This document shows positions 5,285 through 7,183 of a stretch of DNA of 7,183 bases, piece after piece. This DNA comes from Thermoflexibacter sp. (GTDB lineage Bacteria > Bacteroidota > Bacteroidia > Cytophagales > Thermoflexibacteraceae), in the NCBI GenBank assembly GCA_025455345.1, contig JALOMS010000245.1:1-7183 (forward strand), in the 5' to 3' direction. A program made the translations under genes and the position numbers. Position 1 is the stretch's first letter; each line of letters begins with the position of its first letter. A model generated the notes under the pieces. That model worked only from the letters and a program-made list of their open reading frames with translations, was not told the origin of the DNA and made no database searches.

Positions 5285-7183
5285 TTGGCTAAAAAAATAT
5301 TGGTATAATGTTACTCGGACAGGTGTTGTAGAATACCTCAAACCAGAGCAACAAGAGCAAATCTCTTTAGTCAATAAGACAGGGCTTATCGCTGGATTGT
5401 TGAGTGCCTTATTTATTGGTATATTTTATCGACCCTTTGTCGAGGTAGGTATGCTTTATTTTTCCATTTATTTTACTATTTTATGCTTCTTCGTCCTCCT
5501 CCTAAACCATATCAAAAAGTACCATTTTGCGACTTTTTATCTATTTTCTCTATTTTCTTTGGGAATATTTTATGTGGCTTCTGTCTTTGGATACGACAGT
5601 AATATGCACTTTCTCTATATCATCAACCTCTTTGCGATTGTGATGGCTTTTGGAGCCTCGGACAAATGGCATTTGGTGGGAGCGATTAGTATTCCTATCA
5701 TTCTCCTAATTCTCTTATTTTCAACTAATTTCTCCTTATTAAAGCCTACGTATCTATCTCTAAACTATGTAGAGTTTGTGAGAATGTCTGTCGCTTTTGC
5801 TTGTATCATTGGTGCTATCTTTTTAGCCTATATGCACGTCAATCTTTCAGAAAAAGGCTATCGAAGATTGAAAACAGAAATCAATGAAAAGCAAAAAAAT
5901 GCACAGCTACTCCAGCAGTCAGAAAACAAACTCAAAGCCCTCATCGAGAATACCAGAGATAATATATGGTCTGTAGATACACAGTTTCGCATTATTACTA
6001 TGAATTCTGCCTTCCAAAATATCTGTAAAAATGTGTTTCTTGTACATCTCGAAGAAGGTAATAACGTATTTCAAGGATTTTCTCAAGAAATAATAGATTA
6101 TTGGAAAGGAATCTATGAAAGAGCATTTGCGGGGGAATCATTCAAAATAGAATGGACATATTATAATACCTTCATTAATAGACAAATATATGTTGAGACG
6201 CAAGTTTCTCCAATATTCAATCAAGATAAAAAAATACAAGGAGCTACACTTTTTGGGCGAGATATTACCAAAAGACGCGAAACAGAAAAACTCATCAAGC
6301 AAAAAGATGAACTGCTCCAAGCAATTAACCAAAATATCAAGGAAGGAATTTTTAGAAGCGTATTGGACAAGGGCGGTATCTACGTCAATGAGTCATACGT
6401 CAAAATGTTTGGATTTGAGTCCGTCGAAGAGGCATTGCAGACTTCTCCTGACAAGTTTTATGTGAATGAATCTGATAGGATAGAATTGGTAAACAGACTA
6501 TTAAATGATAATCACGTTACCAATCAGGAAGTGCTTTATCGTAGAAAAGATGGCTCGTCTTTCTGGGCATTGGTTTCTGCCATTGTTACTAAAAGCGAGA
6601 ATGGAGAACTATTTTTTGATGGGACTATCAAAGACATTACCGAACTCAAAACTATCCAAGTCCAATTAGAGAAAGCAAAAGAAATCGCCGAGCAGTCTGC
6701 CGCAAGCAAGACTCAGTTCCTCTCCGCCATGAGTCATGAAATCCGCACACCTCTTAATGCGATTATTGGTATCTCTCGCTTGTTGTTGGACGAAAATCCC
6801 AAACCAGACCAAATAGAAAATCTCAATACACTAAGATTTTCTGCCCAAAATTTATTAGTCCTTATCAATGATATTTTAGATTTTAACAAGATAGAAGCAG
6901 GCAAAGTAGTATTAGAAAATATAGACTTTAACTTGCAAGAATTATTAAAAAATATCAAACTTGGTTTCCAAATTGCCGCAGAAGACAATAAAAACCTACT
7001 TATCGTACAAGTAGATGAGCAAATCCCCGAATTTATCAAAGGAGACCCTACGCGCCTTAGCCAAATCCTTACCAATCTGGTAGGAAATGCCATCAAGTTT
7101 ACCCAAAAAGGAAAGGTAACTATCCAATTAGGATTATTGGAAAAGACAGAAAAAGAAGTAGTTATTCTCTTCTCTATTATAGA
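5277..7183 (+). CDS. Membrane-bound PAS-PAS sensor histidine kinase (3' end outside window)
   Basis: A two-component sensor that should autophosphorylate on His; 635 residues are visible and the frame stays open to the window end. The first ~190 residues hold about six membrane helices (near 34-50, 56-77, 83-103, 110-127, 133-149, 168-186), a sensor domain I cannot name. A helical linker (190-220) leads to PAS 1 (about 215-336, ending in LFGRDITKRRE) and PAS 2 (about 344-460, with YRRKDGSSFW and GTIKDITELK). A coiled linker precedes the dimerisation domain, with phosphoacceptor H487 in FLSAMSHEIRTPLNAIIG. The N box GDPTRLSQILTNLVGNAIKF (589-608) begins the ATPase domain. The G boxes and any receiver domain lie beyond the window; the H-box and N-box style is common in hybrid kinases. 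Neither PAS shows the LOV flavin-binding Cys motif. The ATG at 5277 is the first in frame after the upstream gene; no Shine-Dalgarno is seen. Confidence 0.93.
   Translation, partial: MDSWLKKYWYNVTRTGVVEYLKPEQQEQISLVNKTGLIAGLLSALFIGIFYRPFVEVGMLYFSIYFTILCFFVLLLNHIKKYHFATFYLFSLFSLGIFYVASVFGYDSNMHFLYIINLFAIVMAFGASDKWHLVGAISIPIILLILLFSTNFSLLKPTYLSLNYVEFVRMSVAFACIIGAIFLAYMHVNLSEKGYRRLKTEINEKQKNAQLLQQSENKLKALIENTRDNIWSVDTQFRIITMNSAFQNICKNVFLVHLEEGNNVFQGFSQEIIDYWKGIYERAFAGESFKIEWTYYNTFINRQIYVETQVSPIFNQDKKIQGATLFGRDITKRRETEKLIKQKDELLQAINQNIKEGIFRSVLDKGGIYVNESYVKMFGFESVEEALQTSPDKFYVNESDRIELVNRLLNDNHVTNQEVLYRRKDGSSFWALVSAIVTKSENGELFFDGTIKDITELKTIQVQLEKAKEIAEQSAASKTQFLSAMSHEIRTPLNAIIGISRLLLDENPKPDQIENLNTLRFSAQNLLVLINDILDFNKIEAGKVVLENIDFNLQELLKNIKLGFQIAAEDNKNLLIVQVDEQIPEFIKGDPTRLSQILTNLVGNAIKFTQKGKVTIQLGLLEKTEKEVVILFSII

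Noticed and set aside
5111..5374. 87-residue open frame on the minus strand across the membrane-protein/kinase junction
   Set aside because: It is antisense to two coding ends and Cys/Ser/Tyr-rich without a pattern. A convergent small gene here has no promoter or ribosome-site support.
6190..6465. 91-residue open frame on the plus strand inside the kinase
   Set aside because: It is in another frame within the PAS region, where the kinase frame is continuous and motif-bearing. It is a shadow and not evidence of a frameshift; I read the kinase frame through without a stop.
6734..7096. 120-residue open frame on the minus strand
   Set aside because: It lies opposite the kinase H box and N box and has no domain-like features.
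1..7183. CRISPR array, insertion sequence, integrase or attachment site next to the tRNA
   Set aside because: No spaced direct repeats, terminal inverted repeats or transposase/integrase motifs are visible. The tRNA 3' end is followed directly by its terminator, and I noticed no second copy of the tRNA end.

Overview
The window reads as a chromosomal segment of a low-GC member of the Bacteroidota. The evidence is threefold. Upstream regions carry the -33 (TTTG or TTG) and -7 (TAnnTTTG) promoter signature of that phylum, with perfect -7 octamers before the tRNA (686-693) and before the SDR gene (857-864). Shine-Dalgarno sequences are mostly absent and starts sit in A/T-rich stretches. The dihydroorotase and glycosyltransferase also look like Bacteroidota types. 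The abundance of membrane sensing and a multi-PAS histidine kinase would fit a Cytophagales-like organism, but that narrower placement is only a guess. All genes and the tRNA are on the + strand.

Layout. Positions 1-635 hold the 3' part of a dihydroorotase gene (pyrimidine synthesis). A promoter, a tRNA-His(GTG) gene with genomically encoded G-1, and a strong intrinsic terminator follow (662-826). Positions 924-3600 hold a tightly spaced trio that probably forms one operon: a DHRS4-like short-chain dehydrogenase, hisA (histidine synthesis) and a family 4-type glycosyltransferase. Gaps are 31 and 6 bases. A 233-base spacer (3601-3833) follows, with alternative small hairpins and a candidate promoter. 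Positions 3834-7183 hold a second probable operon: an unrecognised 473-residue polytopic membrane protein, and 21 bases later a membrane-anchored PAS-PAS histidine kinase that runs off the window end, so its ATP-binding glycine boxes and any receiver domain are not visible.

Most of the window is ordinary metabolism. hisA stands apart from hisH and hisF and is coupled to a glycosyltransferase. The most open part is the membrane protein/kinase pair: both carry multi-helix membrane domains I cannot assign to a family. An 11-codon mini-ORF bridges the stop of one gene and the start of the other. This could be a sensor pair, but nothing in the sequence gives its signal, and no defence, mobile-element or CRISPR hallmark is present.
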